A DNA stretch of 64,000 bases from Streptomyces sp. NRRL B-3428 (GCA_000721375.1 JOGW01000019.1:191356-255355); one strand, 5' to 3'; counted from the stretch's first letter, positions 1 through 9,765 are shown. Numbers and translations are program-made. The notes: a model not told the origin generated them from the letters alone.

Positions 1-354
1 AGGGAAATGGGGTGGGAGAAGGCGGCAGGGCGGCTGCCGCAGTAGGCCGAAGGGCAGCGAGGCGGGGCGGCTGTGTTCAGCCGCCCTGGTCACCGCTGAA
101 TGAGCGGACGTCTCTCGCACTCGGCAGCCCGAATATGTGCCTCGAGATTCCCCTGGGCTGTCTGGTCTGTCTGGCCAACGAGGAACGCACTGCTTTAATG
201 GCGCCGGCTTCGAAGTGGGCGACAAATCGGTCGTACGCGAGCCCGCCACAGGATGGCGGCGACGCGTGCGTGGGTTGGTTCGGCCAGCGGCGAGGGCGGC
301 TTCGCCGTTGCCTCAGGCCGGAAGCGCGCTGCGCCGACTCCAGCACCAGCTTTG
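1..354. other. gene-free stretch at window edge
   Basis: I see no convincing gene here. Overlapping ORFs on both strands lack codon bias or a recognisable product. The stretch holds a terminator-like hairpin at 65-86 and looks lower in G+C than the window as a whole. Confidence 0.4.
65..86. terminator. GC-rich hairpin, possible terminator
   Basis: A perfect 9-bp inverted repeat, GGGCGGCTG / CAGCCGCCC, with a 4-nt loop (TGTT). There is no U-tract, as is usual in Streptomyces. It probably ends a gene lying to the left of the window. Confidence 0.45.
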
Positions 355-1074
355 TCAGTCGACTTCGGTCCCGAGGTGCGGTCGCGCGGCGTTATAGAAG
401 CGCGAGCGGGCTTCTGCGAGGCGAGCGCGCAGCCGCGCTCGATCGTATAGATACCTGTCGCGGTGCGGGTTCATGGCGTCCAGGAGCAATTCTTCCTTGT
501 CCTCGAAGGTGAGTCCCTCCAGTCCGTTCAACGCGGCTGCTGCGGCGGTTCGAGCCGTGTTGACGGCGGCGTCGTCCTGTCCTTGAGCGACTCGAATAAG
601 GTCAAGTAGGGCTACTTCGCCGGCAGTAGCGGGACCGTTCGCGCCATTCACCAGGTGCGTTTCCGTGTTTCGTAGTTGGCGGAGCCGCCGCCAGGCTCGT
701 TGCTGCGGAGCCTCGGAGATGGTCATGCCTGATGCCCCGCCACAGGTCTCTGTAACGTCCGCGGCGTAGCGCACCATCTCAGGTGGTCCTGCAAGCTCGA
801 TGCTCGCCGATAGCTTGTTGAGCTTCAGTACGGCTGCACGCCGGCTTTGGCCGTCGTCCTCTTCAAATAGCCGCTCGGCTGCATCGTCTACCTCGTCAAC
901 GGCATGTAAGAAGGTCTCGTATGCCGCATGGCGGATTTCGCGCGCCCGCTGGATCTGTGCTGTTGCTGATTGCGCGACCACACTTTCACGGGCCCAGCGG
1001 CGTTGTAGAACGGCCGTGTAGAGGCTGGTGGCAGCTGCGAGCACGGCTGCGGTCATAGTGACGATCTGCTCCAT
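355..1074 (-). CDS. hypothetical protein with N-terminal membrane anchor
   Basis: A 239-residue protein I cannot assign to a family. Residues about 6-22 form a hydrophobic segment (TMTAAVLAAATSLYTAV), followed by a long, charged, helical region that suggests a single-pass membrane anchor with a cytoplasmic coiled or helical domain. Base composition is noticeably less G/C-rich than the Streptomyces genes that follow, and codon use includes A/T-ending codons rare elsewhere in the window, so this is a candidate for horizontal acquisition. It is transcribed away from the truncated hydantoinase to its right. No catalytic motif is visible. Confidence 0.6.
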   Translation of the reverse strand: MEQIVTMTAAVLAAATSLYTAVLQRRWARESVVAQSATAQIQRAREIRHAAYETFLHAVDEVDDAAERLFEEDDGQSRRAAVLKLNKLSASIELAGPPEMVRYAADVTETCGGASGMTISEAPQQRAWRRLRQLRNTETHLVNGANGPATAGEVALLDLIRVAQGQDDAAVNTARTAAAAALNGLEGLTFEDKEELLLDAMNPHRDRYLYDRARLRARLAEARSRFYNAARPHLGTEVD

Positions 1075-1578
1075 GTTTGTGAAGCATGCCCTAGCGGTCG
1101 AAGGTGTAAGGGAGCTGAGGAGTTTCAGGTGGTTAGGCGTGCGACGGTTTGTCCGTTCTGATGGGCGTGGTTGGCTGAAGGCTCACATTCGCTTGGACTT
1201 GTTGACTCCCTGATCAGCTGCGAGCGAGACCGTGTCACAGAATGTTGCCGAGGTCCTGTCCGGGACCCAACGCTCAGGACCATGAGGACCACGTCGAACG
1301 CGCGGCCGCTCGGCAATCCATGTGCACGGTCACGGCAGCCGTCGCATGTCAGTCATGGCAACCGGTGCGCCCACCCTGGTCCGGGCCCGCTCGCATAGTT
1401 GCAAGAGCTCGACGCTCCGTACCGGGCTGGCGTGTACACCGATGCGGAGTTGCCAAGAAGCAGGACCTGTTGGAGATGCTGTGCGGCTTGCTTGCCGCAC
1501 TCGACCGACAGTCATCAGCCGCCCAAGTCTGGGCTGCTACCTGCAGAGGAGTGAGCGAAGAGGTGCTCACCCACACCA
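1075..1578. other. gene-free, lower-GC stretch before truncated hydantoinase
   Basis: No supportable gene. Open frames cross it but show no family signature. It appears as AT-richer DNA that meets hydantoinase coding sequence abruptly near 1579, so it is probably the flank of an insertion or deletion that removed the 5' end of that gene. Confidence 0.4.
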
Positions 1579-2532
1579 GGTCTTACAAGTATCAAGCTGT
1601 TCACGGCGTATCCCGGTGTCTTCTTCAGCGACGACGGGCAGATCCTGCGGGCGATGCAGCGGGCGTCGTCCAACGGCGGGCTGATCATGATGCATGCCGA
1701 GAACGGGCTCGCGATCGACGTGCTGGTGGAGCAGGCGCTGCAGCGCGGCGAGACGGATCCTCGGTATCACGGGGAGGTGCGCAAGGCCCTGTTGGAGGCC
1801 GAGGCCACGCATCGGGTGATCAAGCTGGCGCAGGTGGCCGGAGCTCCCGTGTACGTGGTGCATGTGTCGGCGCAGGAGGCGGTGGCGGAGCTGGCGCGGG
1901 CGCGGGACGAGGGGCTGCCGGTGTTCGGGGAGACCTGTCCGCAGTATCTGTTCCTGTCGACGGACAACCTCGCCGAGCCGGACTTCGAGGGCGCGAAGTA
2001 CGTGTGCTCGACGCCGCTGCGGCCGAAGGAGCATCAGGCGGCGCTGTGGCGGGGGTTGCGGACGAACGATCTGCAGGTGGTGTCGACGGATCATTGTCCG
2101 TTCTGCTTCGTCGGGCAGAAGGAGCTGGGGCGGGGGGACTTCTCGAAGATCCCGAACGGGCTGCCGGGCGTCGAGAACCGGATGGATCTGCTGCATCAGG
2201 CGGTCCTCGACGGGCACATCTCGCGGCGGCGCTGGATCGAGATCGCGTGCGCCACGCCGGCCCGGATGTTCGGCCTGTACGGGAAGAAGGGCACGATCGC
2301 GCCGGGGGCGGATGCGGATGTGGTGATCTATGACCCGCATGCCGAGCAGGTGATGTCGGCGCAGACGCATCACATGAACGTGGACTACTCGGCGTATGAG
2401 GGGAAGCGGGTCACGGGGCGGGTGGAGACGGTGATGTCGCGCGGGGAACTCGTGATCGAGGGGCGGGAGTTCGTGGGGCGGGCCGGGCATGGCGCCTATC
2501 TCGCGCGCGGGACCAGCCAGTACCTCGGCTGA
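1579..2532 (+). pseudogene. 5'-truncated D-hydantoinase/dihydropyrimidinase
   Basis: The readable frame begins at 1579 with GLTSIKLFTAYPGVFFSDDG, which matches the middle of bacterial dihydropyrimidinases, and runs to a normal C-terminus. The carboxylated-lysine motif (TSIKLF, Lys codon 1594-1596), the metal histidines in MHAENG and YVVHVS, and the catalytic Asp in STDHCPF are all present. The N-terminal third with the essential HxH zinc motif is absent. An in-frame stop lies at 1552-1554 and the DNA upstream is unrelated. Family members are about 460-470 residues; only about 317 codons remain. An ATG at 1654 would give a 292-residue ORF, but it could not be an active enzyme. Confidence 0.8.
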
Positions 2533-2685
2533 GCGACGCGTACGGCTGATGGGTATACCGTGCCGCGGAAGTTGCCCGCCTTGGCCGCAGGCGGCTGGGT
2601 GATGTGGCCACCTGGAGGTTCGGATCCGGTCACAGGCCCATGTGCAGGCGGCAGGACCCCTGATACACAGGATCCTTGACTGCTC

Positions 2686-4425
2686 GTGGTGGAGGCGCCG
2701 GTGGGTGGGGAACGGGCACAGGAGGCAGGCGAGTTACCACGTCTGCGCCTTGATGAGCTGCTCGACGAGCTGCAGGCGCGGATCGGGGCGGTGCGGGGGA
2801 CCCGGGACCGGCTGCACAGCCTCCTGGAAGCGGTGCTTTCGGTCGGGCGTGAGCTCGCTCTGGGGCAGGTGCTGCAGCGGATCGTGGAGACGGCCGTGGC
2901 GCTGGTCGATGCCGGGTACGGGGCGCTGGGGGTGATCGGGCAGGGCAAGTTGCTCGATGAGTTCCTGCCGGTGGGGATGAGCGAGGAACTGCGGGCGCAG
3001 ATCGGGGACTTGCCGTCCGGGCACGGTCTGCTGGGTGAGCTGATCCGCAATCCGGAGCCCTTGCGGCTGGCCGAGTTGGCGGAGCATCCGGCGTCGTCCG
3101 GGTTCCCCGCGAATCATCCGCCGATGCATTCGTTTCTCGGGGTGCCGATCCGGGTGCGGGACAAGGTGTTCGGGAATCTGTATCTGACCGAGAAGCACGG
3201 TGGGGCCGAGTTCGACGCCGAGGACGAGTCCGTGCTTTCGACGCTCGCCGTGGCGGCGGGCATCGCCATCGAGAATGCGCGCCTCTACGAGGAGGCGAGG
3301 CTGCGGGAGCGGTGGCTGGAGGCGAGCGCCGAGTTCACCAATGGACTGCTCTCCGGGACGCCGGAGATCCAGGTCCTCGCCTTGATGGTGGAGCGGGCGC
3401 AGGAGATCACCTCGGCGGAGCTGGGGGTGGTCGAACTGGTCGAGGAACCACGTGGGTTGAGGCCGGTCATCGCGCTGGGCCAGGGTGCCGAAGCGCATCG
3501 TGACGTGGTGCTGCCCTATGAGGGAACGCTCGCGGGGGCCGCATTGGAGGCCGGTGCACTCGTCGAGACGGGCGATGTGCGCAAGGACCCCCGGGTGGTG
3601 TTCCGGCCCGAGCGGTGGGACGGCCTCGGCCCGACCGTCGCCGTACCGATGGGCACCCGGGACGGCGTACGCGGAGTGCTGCTCCTCGCACGCGGTGCGG
3701 GCCGGCCCGCCTTCGGGGCATCGGAGACGGCACCCCTTGCCGGGTTCGCCGGGCAGGCCGCGCTGGCTCTGGAGCTGGCGGACCGGCGGCGGGACGCCGA
3801 GCGCGTGAGCCTCCTTGCCGACCGGGACCGGATCGCCAGGGACCTGCACGATCTGGCGATCCAGCGGTTGTTCGCCACGGGGATGACGTTGCAGAGCGCC
3901 CAGCGGTTCGTGACCCATCCGGAGGCGTCCGAGCGGCTGGTGCGCGCGGTCGACGATCTCGACACCACCATCAAGATCATTAGGTCGACCATCTTCGGGC
4001 TCCGGGACCACGAAGCGCCAGGAGCTGCCCCCGGTCTGCGGGTGCGCATCGTGCGGGCGGCGGAGGAGGCGGCACAGGTGCTGGGGTTCACGCCGGCCGT
4101 ACGGATGGAGGGGTTGATCGACACCGACGTACCGCGTGCCGTCTGCGAGGACGTGGTGGCCGTTCTGGTCGAGGCCTTGTCGAACGTGGCCCGCCATGCC
4201 CGGGCCGCACGCGCCGAAGTTTCCCTGGTCGTACACAAAGGCACGCTCACGCTGGTGGTCGAGGACGACGGCGTGGGATGCGAGGACGGCGGTAGGCGCA
4301 GCGGGCTGCAGAACCTGGCTGAGCGGGCCGAGCGGCTGGACGGGGAGCTGGTGGTCGGTGCGGCGGACGGCGGCGGTACGCGGCTGCGGTGGCGGATTCC
4401 GGTGGGCGCAAGCGGCAGCGCCTGA
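2686..4425 (+). CDS. osdK: GAF-domain sensor histidine kinase (DevS/OsdK-type)
   Basis: A 579-residue sensor kinase expected to phosphorylate the response regulator encoded next to it. Two GAF domains (about residues 60-205 and 225-365) precede a HisKA_3 dimerisation domain with the phospho-acceptor in RDLHDLAIQRLF (His388), and a C-terminal HATPase_c with the N-box EALSNVARHARAA and the G-box DDGVGC. His144 in the first GAF lies in ANHPPMHSFLGVP, which resembles the region of the haem-ligand histidine in mycobacterial DevS/DosT, so O2 or redox sensing is likely. The GTG start precedes VEAPVGGERAQEAG. Its stop directly abuts the stop of the convergent regulator. The symbol rests on domain and neighbourhood resemblance to S. 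coelicolor OsdK. Confidence 0.85.
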   Translation: MVEAPVGGERAQEAGELPRLRLDELLDELQARIGAVRGTRDRLHSLLEAVLSVGRELALGQVLQRIVETAVALVDAGYGALGVIGQGKLLDEFLPVGMSEELRAQIGDLPSGHGLLGELIRNPEPLRLAELAEHPASSGFPANHPPMHSFLGVPIRVRDKVFGNLYLTEKHGGAEFDAEDESVLSTLAVAAGIAIENARLYEEARLRERWLEASAEFTNGLLSGTPEIQVLALMVERAQEITSAELGVVELVEEPRGLRPVIALGQGAEAHRDVVLPYEGTLAGAALEAGALVETGDVRKDPRVVFRPERWDGLGPTVAVPMGTRDGVRGVLLLARGAGRPAFGASETAPLAGFAGQAALALELADRRRDAERVSLLADRDRIARDLHDLAIQRLFATGMTLQSAQRFVTHPEASERLVRAVDDLDTTIKIIRSTIFGLRDHEAPGAAPGLRVRIVRAAEEAAQVLGFTPAVRMEGLIDTDVPRAVCEDVVAVLVEALSNVARHARAARAEVSLVVHKGTLTLVVEDDGVGCEDGGRRSGLQNLAERAERLDGELVVGAADGGGTRLRWRIPVGASGSA

Positions 4426-5124
4426 TCACTTCTCCGGGTGTGGTGACGGTACTTGTGCCGCGATCACCGCTGCCTGGACGCGGCGCTCCACTCCCAGTTT
4501 GGCCAGCAGCCGCGAGATGTGGTTCTTCACCGTCTTCTCGGACAGGTAGAGCTGCTTGCCGATCTGGCGGTTGGTGAGCCCTTCGCCGATGAGCCCGAGG
4601 ATCGCCCGCTCGCGTTCGTTGAGCGAGGAGAGGCGGGCATCCTCTGCGGCCTCGGTCTCGGCCCCGGCTTCCGGGCCGCGCAGGCTGCGCATCAGCCGTG
4701 CGGTGGTCGCCGGGTCGAGGAGCGACTGCCCGGATGCGACGGTGCGTACGGCGCTGATCAGGTCCGAGCCCTTGATCTGTTTGAGTACGTAGCCGGCCGC
4801 GCCCGCCATGATGGCGTCCAGGAGGGCGTCCTCCTCGTCGAACGACGTGAGCATCAGGCAGGCCAACCCGGGCATACGGGAACGCAGTTCGCGGCAGACC
4901 GTGATGCCGTCCCCGTCGGGCAGGCGGATGTCGAGGACCGCGACGTCGGGGCGCAGGGCCGGGCCGCGGATCAGGGCCTGCTCGCTGCTGCCGGCCTCGC
5001 CGACGACCTCGATATCCGGCTCGGCCCCGAGCAGGTCGCGCAGGCCGCGGCGGACGACTTCGTGGTCGTCGAGGAGGAAGACCCTTATCGGGGCCTCCTC
5101 GCGTGATGCGGTCGGTGTGCTCAT
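4426..5124 (-). CDS. osdR: NarL/LuxR-family response regulator (DevR/OsdR-type)
   Basis: A 232-residue response regulator. The receiver domain (about residues 12-130) has the acidic pair Asp19-Asp20, phospho-acceptor Asp65 in [11 protein letters not shown], Thr93 and Lys115. The C-terminal LuxR helix-turn-helix (about 165-222) reads [20 protein letters not shown] and continues with [15 protein letters not shown] chose the ATG at 5124 because GGGGAAG lies just upstream; an in-frame start further up would lack this. It is the likely partner of the convergent GAF kinase and is a probable DNA-binding regulator of the USP/phosphoketolase block. A DevR-like palindrome lies 85 nt upstream of the start, suggesting autoregulation. 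Confidence 0.88.
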   Translation of the reverse strand: MSTPTASREEAPIRVFLLDDHEVVRRGLRDLLGAEPDIEVVGEAGSSEQALIRGPALRPDVAVLDIRLPDGDGITVCRELRSRMPGLACLMLTSFDEEDALLDAIMAGAAGYVLKQIKGSDLISAVRTVASGQSLLDPATTARLMRSLRGPEAGAETEAAEDARLSSLNERERAILGLIGEGLTNRQIGKQLYLSEKTVKNHISRLLAKLGVERRVQAAVIAAQVPSPHPEK

Positions 5125-5208
5125 CGCTTCCCCTTGTCGGGCGGGCGGATGCATGTCGCAGGTCTCCACGGCGTTTCGAGGGTGACCTGCGGCGCGGGAT
5201 CTCGCCAG

Positions 5209-5222
5209 GGGCCGAACGGCCC
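5209..5222. promoter_or_regulatory. DevR-like palindrome upstream of the response regulator
   Basis: GGGCCGAACGGCCC is a palindrome with a 2-nt centre, 85 nt upstream of the regulator start. It has the layout of the DosR core (GGGACTWWAGTCCC). It is one of several such sites in this region. Binding is inferred. Confidence 0.5.
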
Positions 5223-5355
5223 TCCCTCGTACGGGAGGTGATGAGGCTACGGCTTGATGAAGGCGATGCGGACGCCGATGACGCAGCCCTCGCCGGCCAG
5301 GTGTCCGGTGTGTCCTGTCACCGGGTCACCACTTGGTACCTCAGGGATGCGGTGG

Positions 5356-5823
5356 TCATACCGAGTTCCCGCTGCCGTAGGGGGCGTACAGGTCGAGCAG
5401 TCGCACTCGGGTCGCCTGCAGCCGGTGGGCGAGTACTTTGCCGACCCACTGTCCGACGGCCTTGCCGAAGTCCGGGTCGTCGTCGCACATCGCGCGGACG
5501 GCGGTGGCGTCGAACTCGTAGGCGCGCACCGGGGTCACGGCCTCGGCGCCGAGTTGCCAGGAGTAGGGGGCGAACAGCCAGGACCAGCCGACGAGTTCAC
5601 CGAACCCGAGCCGTTCGGCGACCGGTGCGCGCCGGCCGGGGACCTGGATGTCCAGGGCGACCGTGCCGGTGCGGATGATCCAGAACTGGTTGGCCCGTCC
5701 GCCTTCCTTGAACAGGCGTGTTCCCTCCGGGAAGTTGACCTCCCGGGCGATACGCATCAGCCGGTCGCGGTGCTCGGCGGAAAGGCTCTGCACCATCCGC
5801 GGTGTCGTGGTGGTGAGGGTCAT
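5356..5823 (-). CDS. cyclic nucleotide-binding (CAP_ED) protein without HTH
   Basis: A 155-residue protein made almost entirely of a Crp/Fnr-type effector domain (about residues 10-125; RLFKEGGRANQFWIIRTGTV, then FGELVGWSWLF). There is no DNA-binding helix-turn-helix after it, so it cannot act as a classical CRP regulator; it may sense a nucleotide or act through protein contact. The ATG at 5823 has a strong AGGAGG at good spacing; a longer in-frame ORF to 6042 lacks a comparable site. Similar short proteins sit beside USP genes in the OsdR region of other streptomycetes. A DevR-like palindrome lies 85 nt upstream, the same distance as for the response regulator. Confidence 0.8.
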   Translation of the reverse strand: MTLTTTTPRMVQSLSAEHRDRLMRIAREVNFPEGTRLFKEGGRANQFWIIRTGTVALDIQVPGRRAPVAERLGFGELVGWSWLFAPYSWQLGAEAVTPVRAYEFDATAVRAMCDDDPDFGKAVGQWVGKVLAHRLQATRVRLLDLYAPYGSGNSV

Positions 5824-5907
5824 GGCTGCCTCCTGGTCCGATGTTCTGCACCTGTCCTGCACCTGTCCTTCACCACCAGCGTCATGCGCTGAAGCTTCCG
5901 GGAGCAG

Positions 5908-5921
5908 GGGCCGTTCGGGCC
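5908..5921. promoter_or_regulatory. DevR-like palindrome upstream of CNB gene
   Basis: GGGCCGTTCGGGCC differs from the consensus GGRCCGNNCGGCCC at one position. It lies 85 nt upstream of the ATG at 5823, matching the placement of the copy in front of the response regulator. Confidence 0.45.
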
Positions 5922-6267
5922 ATGAGGGTGGCCTGTCGGGGCGTGTGGCTGCCCCACTCGGGCCCGGTGTGCGCCGACCCGCAGTCGGCCGCCCGGCACG
6001 ATCCCCGAACTCGACGGCATCGACACCCCACGGGCCAGGCACTTGCCCGCGTCGCCGGTGAGGAGCCGTGTCGGCTGATCCTGGTCGAGGAGGACCGCGG
6101 CGACCGTATGCCCACGGTCGTTCCGTCGGGCAGTGGCGCGTGCACCTGATCCGCGTGGGCGGGGGAACCGGTCATGTCGTACCTCGCGCCCCTTGCCGGC
6201 CGGTTGTTCCGGTTCAAGCGTCCGGCCGGGGGCCTTCGCCGCCCAGCGGCCGACCGGGCACGGACGA

Positions 6268-6281
6268 GGACCGACCGGCCC
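6268..6281. promoter_or_regulatory. DevR-like palindrome, distal copy upstream of USP operon
   Basis: GGACCGACCGGCCC fits GGRCCGNNCGGCCC. It is about 170 nt upstream of the USP start; a second copy follows 66 nt downstream. Paired sites are common at DosR-controlled promoters. Confidence 0.45.
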
Positions 6282-6333
6282 TCAAGGCTGCGTCTGCGCT
6301 CCAGGGCGCGGCGCCGAGGGGCTCGGGGGACGA

Positions 6334-6347
6334 GGGCCGGTCGGCCC
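6334..6347. promoter_or_regulatory. DevR-like palindrome, proximal copy upstream of USP operon
   Basis: GGGCCGGTCGGCCC fits the consensus exactly. It ends 102 nt before the GTG start of the USP gene. I infer that the USP-phosphoketolase-USP run is controlled from here. Confidence 0.5.
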
Positions 6348-6449
6348 CTTCCCGGGGCCGATCCGCCACTGACTCACGGCCCGTCCGGCGTGCAAGCGTC
6401 GGACGAGGAGCCCGCCAACCGCGCGGTGCCACATGGGGAGATGAGGATC

Positions 6450-7319
6450 GTGGAGCGACCGGTGGTCGTAGGTGTCGACGGTTCGCAGCCCAGTCTGCAG
6501 GCCCTGGACTGGGCGTTGGCCGAGGCTGTGCGCCGCGGTGCCGGGCTGCGCATCGTGCACGGCTTCAGCTGGGAGTGGTACGAGGGGCACGAGCTGTCCT
6601 TCGGCATCAACCGCAGCACTGTGCGGGTGCATGCGGATCACATGGTGGCCCAGGCCGTTGAACGGACCTACCGCCGCACCGTGGCTGTGAAGGTCACCAG
6701 CAAGGTGCTGCCCGAGGACCCCGCGGCCGCACTTGTCCATGAGAGTCGCGAGGCAGGCGCGGTGGTGGTCGGCAGCCGTGGCCGGGGCGAGCTGGCCGGC
6801 CTGCTGCTCGGATCGGTGAGCCTGTCGGTCGCCGCGCACGCCGAGTCGCCGGTGATCGTGGTGCGCGGAGCGGAGCGAAACCGCAAGGGCGGATTCGGCA
6901 CTGTGGCGGTCGGCATCGATGAGGCGAAGAGCGCAGGGCCGGCCCTGGAGTTCGCCTTCGCCGCCGCCGAGCAGCGCGGCGCCGCGCTGCGCGTCGTCCA
7001 CGCGTGGCGCTGCCCGGCGCACGAGGCGGCCGACTATCCGCGGTCGGAGGACGAGACCGACCCCCACCGGCTGCGCGCCGAAGCCCTCTTGGACCAGGCG
7101 CTGGACCCGCACGTCCGGGCCCACCCCACCCTTGCCGTTCACCGCGTGGCGGCCGAGGGCAGGCCCCGCACCGTACTGCTCGAAGCCGCTGTGACGGCGG
7201 ACCTGCTCGTGGTCGGCGCCCGTCGCCGTCCGGGCCACGTCGGAATGCAGCTCGGTGCGGTGAACCACGCCGTCTTGCACCACGCGGCCTGCCCGGTCGC
7301 GGTCGTCCCGCACGGCTGA
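6450..7319 (+). CDS. tandem universal stress protein
   Basis: A 289-residue protein with two Usp domains (about residues 1-140 and 150-289). Each ends in the ATP-binding signature: GSRGRGELAGLLLGSVSLSV in the first domain and GARRRPGHVGMQLGAV in the second. The first starts with VVVGVDGS. I prefer the GTG at 6450 because GGGGAG at 6435-6440 lies 9 nt upstream; an ATG at 6441 touches that site and a far-upstream in-frame start is unsupported. USPs of this type accumulate under hypoxia and stationary-phase stress. It is followed by phosphoketolase and a second USP on the same strand. Confidence 0.85.
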   Translation: MERPVVVGVDGSQPSLQALDWALAEAVRRGAGLRIVHGFSWEWYEGHELSFGINRSTVRVHADHMVAQAVERTYRRTVAVKVTSKVLPEDPAAALVHESREAGAVVVGSRGRGELAGLLLGSVSLSVAAHAESPVIVVRGAERNRKGGFGTVAVGIDEAKSAGPALEFAFAAAEQRGAALRVVHAWRCPAHEAADYPRSEDETDPHRLRAEALLDQALDPHVRAHPTLAVHRVAAEGRPRTVLLEAAVTADLLVVGARRRPGHVGMQLGAVNHAVLHHAACPVAVVPHG

Positions 7320-7410
7320 GCACTCCGAGCCTTCTCGACGGACCTCAGCGGTACATGGAACCCGGCAGCGCCCCGACGGAACACACCACTGACGGAAGGC
7401 GAGACGCCCC

Positions 7411-9765
7411 ATGGTCAAGGACAAGCTTCCTACCTTGGATGCCCTGGACGCCCACTGGCGCGCGGCCAACTACCTCGCGGTCGGCCAGATCTACCTCATG
7501 GCCAACGCCCTGCTCACCGAGCCGCTGCGGCCCGAGCACATCAAGCCCCGCCTCCTGGGCCACTGGGGCACCTCACCGGGCCTGAACCTCGTGCACACCC
7601 ACCTCAACCGGGTGATCAAGGAGCGCAACGTGGAAGCCCTGTGCATCTGGGGCCCGGGCCACGGTGGTCCCGCCGTGCTCGCGAACTCCTGGCTGGAGGG
7701 GACGTACACGGAGACCTACCCGGACATCACCCGGGACGCGGCCGGCATGGAGCGCCTGTTCCGCCAGTTCTCCTTCCCCGGCGGCGTCCCCAGCCATGTC
7801 GCGCCCGAGACACCCGGCTCGATCCACGAAGGCGGCGAACTCGGCTACTCCCTGGCCCACGCCTACGGCGCCGCCTTCGACAACCCGGATCTCCTGGTCG
7901 CGTGCGTCGTCGGGGACGGCGAGGCCGAGACCGGGCCGCTTGCCGCGTCCTGGCACTCGAACAAGTTCCTCGACCCCGTCCACGACGGTGCGGTCCTGCC
8001 GATCCTGCACCTCAACGGTTACAAGATCGCCAACCCGACCGTTCTGTCCCGCCTGCCCAAGGACGAACTCGACGCGCTGCTACGGGGATACGGCCACGAT
8101 CCGCTGTACGTCACCGGTGACGATCCCCGCCGCGTCCACCGGGCGATGGCCCGCGCCCTCGACGAGTGCCTCGACCGCATCGCCCGTATCAAGACCGAGT
8201 CCCGTACCGCCGGCGGTCGCGCTCGCCGGCCCATGATCGTCCTGCGTACGCCCAAGGGCTGGACCGGACCGGCCACCGTGGACGGCGTCCCGGTCGAAGG
8301 CACCTGGCGCGCCCACCAGGTACCGCTGTCCGGGGTCCGTGAAAACCCGGACCACCTACGGCAGTTGGAGCACTGGCTGCGCTCGTACCGGCCCGATGAG
8401 CTCTTCGACTCCGAGGGCCGCCCCACAGATCTTGTCCTGGCCTGCGTACCCGAGGGCACGAAGCGGCTCGGCGCCACCCCGCACGCCAACGGCGGCCTGC
8501 TCACCCGCACCCTGCCGATCCGCCCCCTCGAGGACTTCGCCGTCCCCGTCGACAAACCCGGCACCACCCTCCACGAACCGACCCGGGTGCTCGGCGATCT
8601 CCTCAAGGGCGTCATGGCCGACACCGCGCAGCGCCGTGACTTCCGCGTCGTGGGACCCGACGAGACCGAGTCCAACCGCCTCCAGGCGCTGTTCGACGTG
8701 ACCGGCAAGGCATGGCAGGCGCAGACCCTGCCCACCGACGAGCACCTGGCTCGCGACGGCCGCGTCATGGAGGTGCTGTCCGAACACCTCTGCCAGGGCT
8801 GGCTGGAGGGCTACAACCTCACCGGCCGGCACGGCCTGTCCTCCTGCTACGAGGCGTTCGTGCACATCGTCGACTCGATGGTCAACCAGCACATCAAATG
8901 GCTGCGCACCGCACGGCAGTTGCCCTGGCGCGCCCCCGTCCCGTCCCTCAACTACCTGCTGACCTCGCATGTGTGGCGCCAGGACCACAACGGCTTCTCG
9001 CACCAGGACCCGGGCTTCGTCGACCACGTGCTCAACAAGAGCCCCGAGGTCGTACGCGTCTACTTCCCGCCGGACGCCAACACCCTCCTCTCGGTGGCCG
9101 AACAGGCCCTGCACAGCCGGGACCACGTCAATGTCGTCGTCGCCGGCAAACAGCCCTGCTACGACTGGCTCTCGCTCGACGAGGCCCGTGCGCACTGCGC
9201 ACGCGGCGCAGGCATCTGGGAATGGGCGGGCAGCGAGAACGGCAGCGGTGAACCGGACGTGGTGCTCGCCTGCGCCGGAGATGTACCCACCCAGGAAGTT
9301 CTCGCCGCTGCCGCCCTGTTGCGCGAGCATCTGCCGCAGCTCGCGGTCCGGGTCGTGAACGTCGTCGACATCGCCCGGCTGATGCCGCGCGAGGAACACC
9401 CGCACGGGATGGCCGACTTCGAGTACGACGCACTGTTCACCGCGGACAAACCGGTGATCTTCGCCTACCACGGCTACCCGTGGCTCATCCACCGTCTCGC
9501 CTACCGCCGCACCGGCCACGCACACCTGCACGTACGCGGCTACAAGGAGGCCGGCACCACGACCACCCCGTTCGACATGGTCGTGCGCAACGACCTCGAC
9601 CGCTACCGCCTGGTCATGGACGTCATCGACCGCGTACCGGGACTCGCGGTCCGCGCCGCCGCACTGCGCCAGACCATGACGGACACCCGTACCCGCCACC
9701 ATGCCTGGATTCGCGCACACGGTACCGACCTGCCCGAGGTCGCGGACTGGTCCTGGCCGTACTGA
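7411..9765 (+). CDS. xfp: xylulose-5-phosphate/fructose-6-phosphate phosphoketolase
   Basis: A 784-residue thiamine-diphosphate enzyme, the normal family length. It cleaves xylulose-5-phosphate (and often fructose-6-phosphate) with phosphate to acetyl phosphate plus glyceraldehyde-3-phosphate (or erythrose-4-phosphate). Diagnostic stretches are [35 protein letters not shown], the TPP-binding [20 protein letters not shown] and the C-terminal [15 protein letters not shown]. The ATG follows GGAAGGCG. Lying between two USP genes suggests use as an oxygen-sparing carbon route giving acetyl phosphate, from which acetate kinase could make ATP, during hypoxic dormancy. No phosphotransacetylase or acetate kinase gene is adjacent. 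Confidence 0.95.
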   Translation: MVKDKLPTLDALDAHWRAANYLAVGQIYLMANALLTEPLRPEHIKPRLLGHWGTSPGLNLVHTHLNRVIKERNVEALCIWGPGHGGPAVLANSWLEGTYTETYPDITRDAAGMERLFRQFSFPGGVPSHVAPETPGSIHEGGELGYSLAHAYGAAFDNPDLLVACVVGDGEAETGPLAASWHSNKFLDPVHDGAVLPILHLNGYKIANPTVLSRLPKDELDALLRGYGHDPLYVTGDDPRRVHRAMARALDECLDRIARIKTESRTAGGRARRPMIVLRTPKGWTGPATVDGVPVEGTWRAHQVPLSGVRENPDHLRQLEHWLRSYRPDELFDSEGRPTDLVLACVPEGTKRLGATPHANGGLLTRTLPIRPLEDFAVPVDKPGTTLHEPTRVLGDLLKGVMADTAQRRDFRVVGPDETESNRLQALFDVTGKAWQAQTLPTDEHLARDGRVMEVLSEHLCQGWLEGYNLTGRHGLSSCYEAFVHIVDSMVNQHIKWLRTARQLPWRAPVPSLNYLLTSHVWRQDHNGFSHQDPGFVDHVLNKSPEVVRVYFPPDANTLLSVAEQALHSRDHVNVVVAGKQPCYDWLSLDEARAHCARGAGIWEWAGSENGSGEPDVVLACAGDVPTQEVLAAAALLREHLPQLAVRVVNVVDIARLMPREEHPHGMADFEYDALFTADKPVIFAYHGYPWLIHRLAYRRTGHAHLHVRGYKEAGTTTTPFDMVVRNDLDRYRLVMDVIDRVPGLAVRAAALRQTMTDTRTRHHAWIRAHGTDLPEVADWSWPY

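Larger units (their letters stand above)
5824..6449. other. intergenic control region between CNB and USP genes
   Basis: A 626-nt divergent intergenic region with no gene I can support. It carries three copies of the GGRCCG-NN-CGGCCC-type palindrome (5908, 6268, 6334), so it is best read as a shared regulatory region for the minus-strand cyclic-nucleotide-binding gene and the plus-strand USP operon. Short ORFs inside it show no family signature. Confidence 0.5.

Noticed and set aside
1242..2333. 363-residue plus-strand ORF across the hydantoinase fragment
   Set aside because: Out of frame with the hydantoinase homology; its second half is Gly/Arg-rich nonsense typical of shadows.
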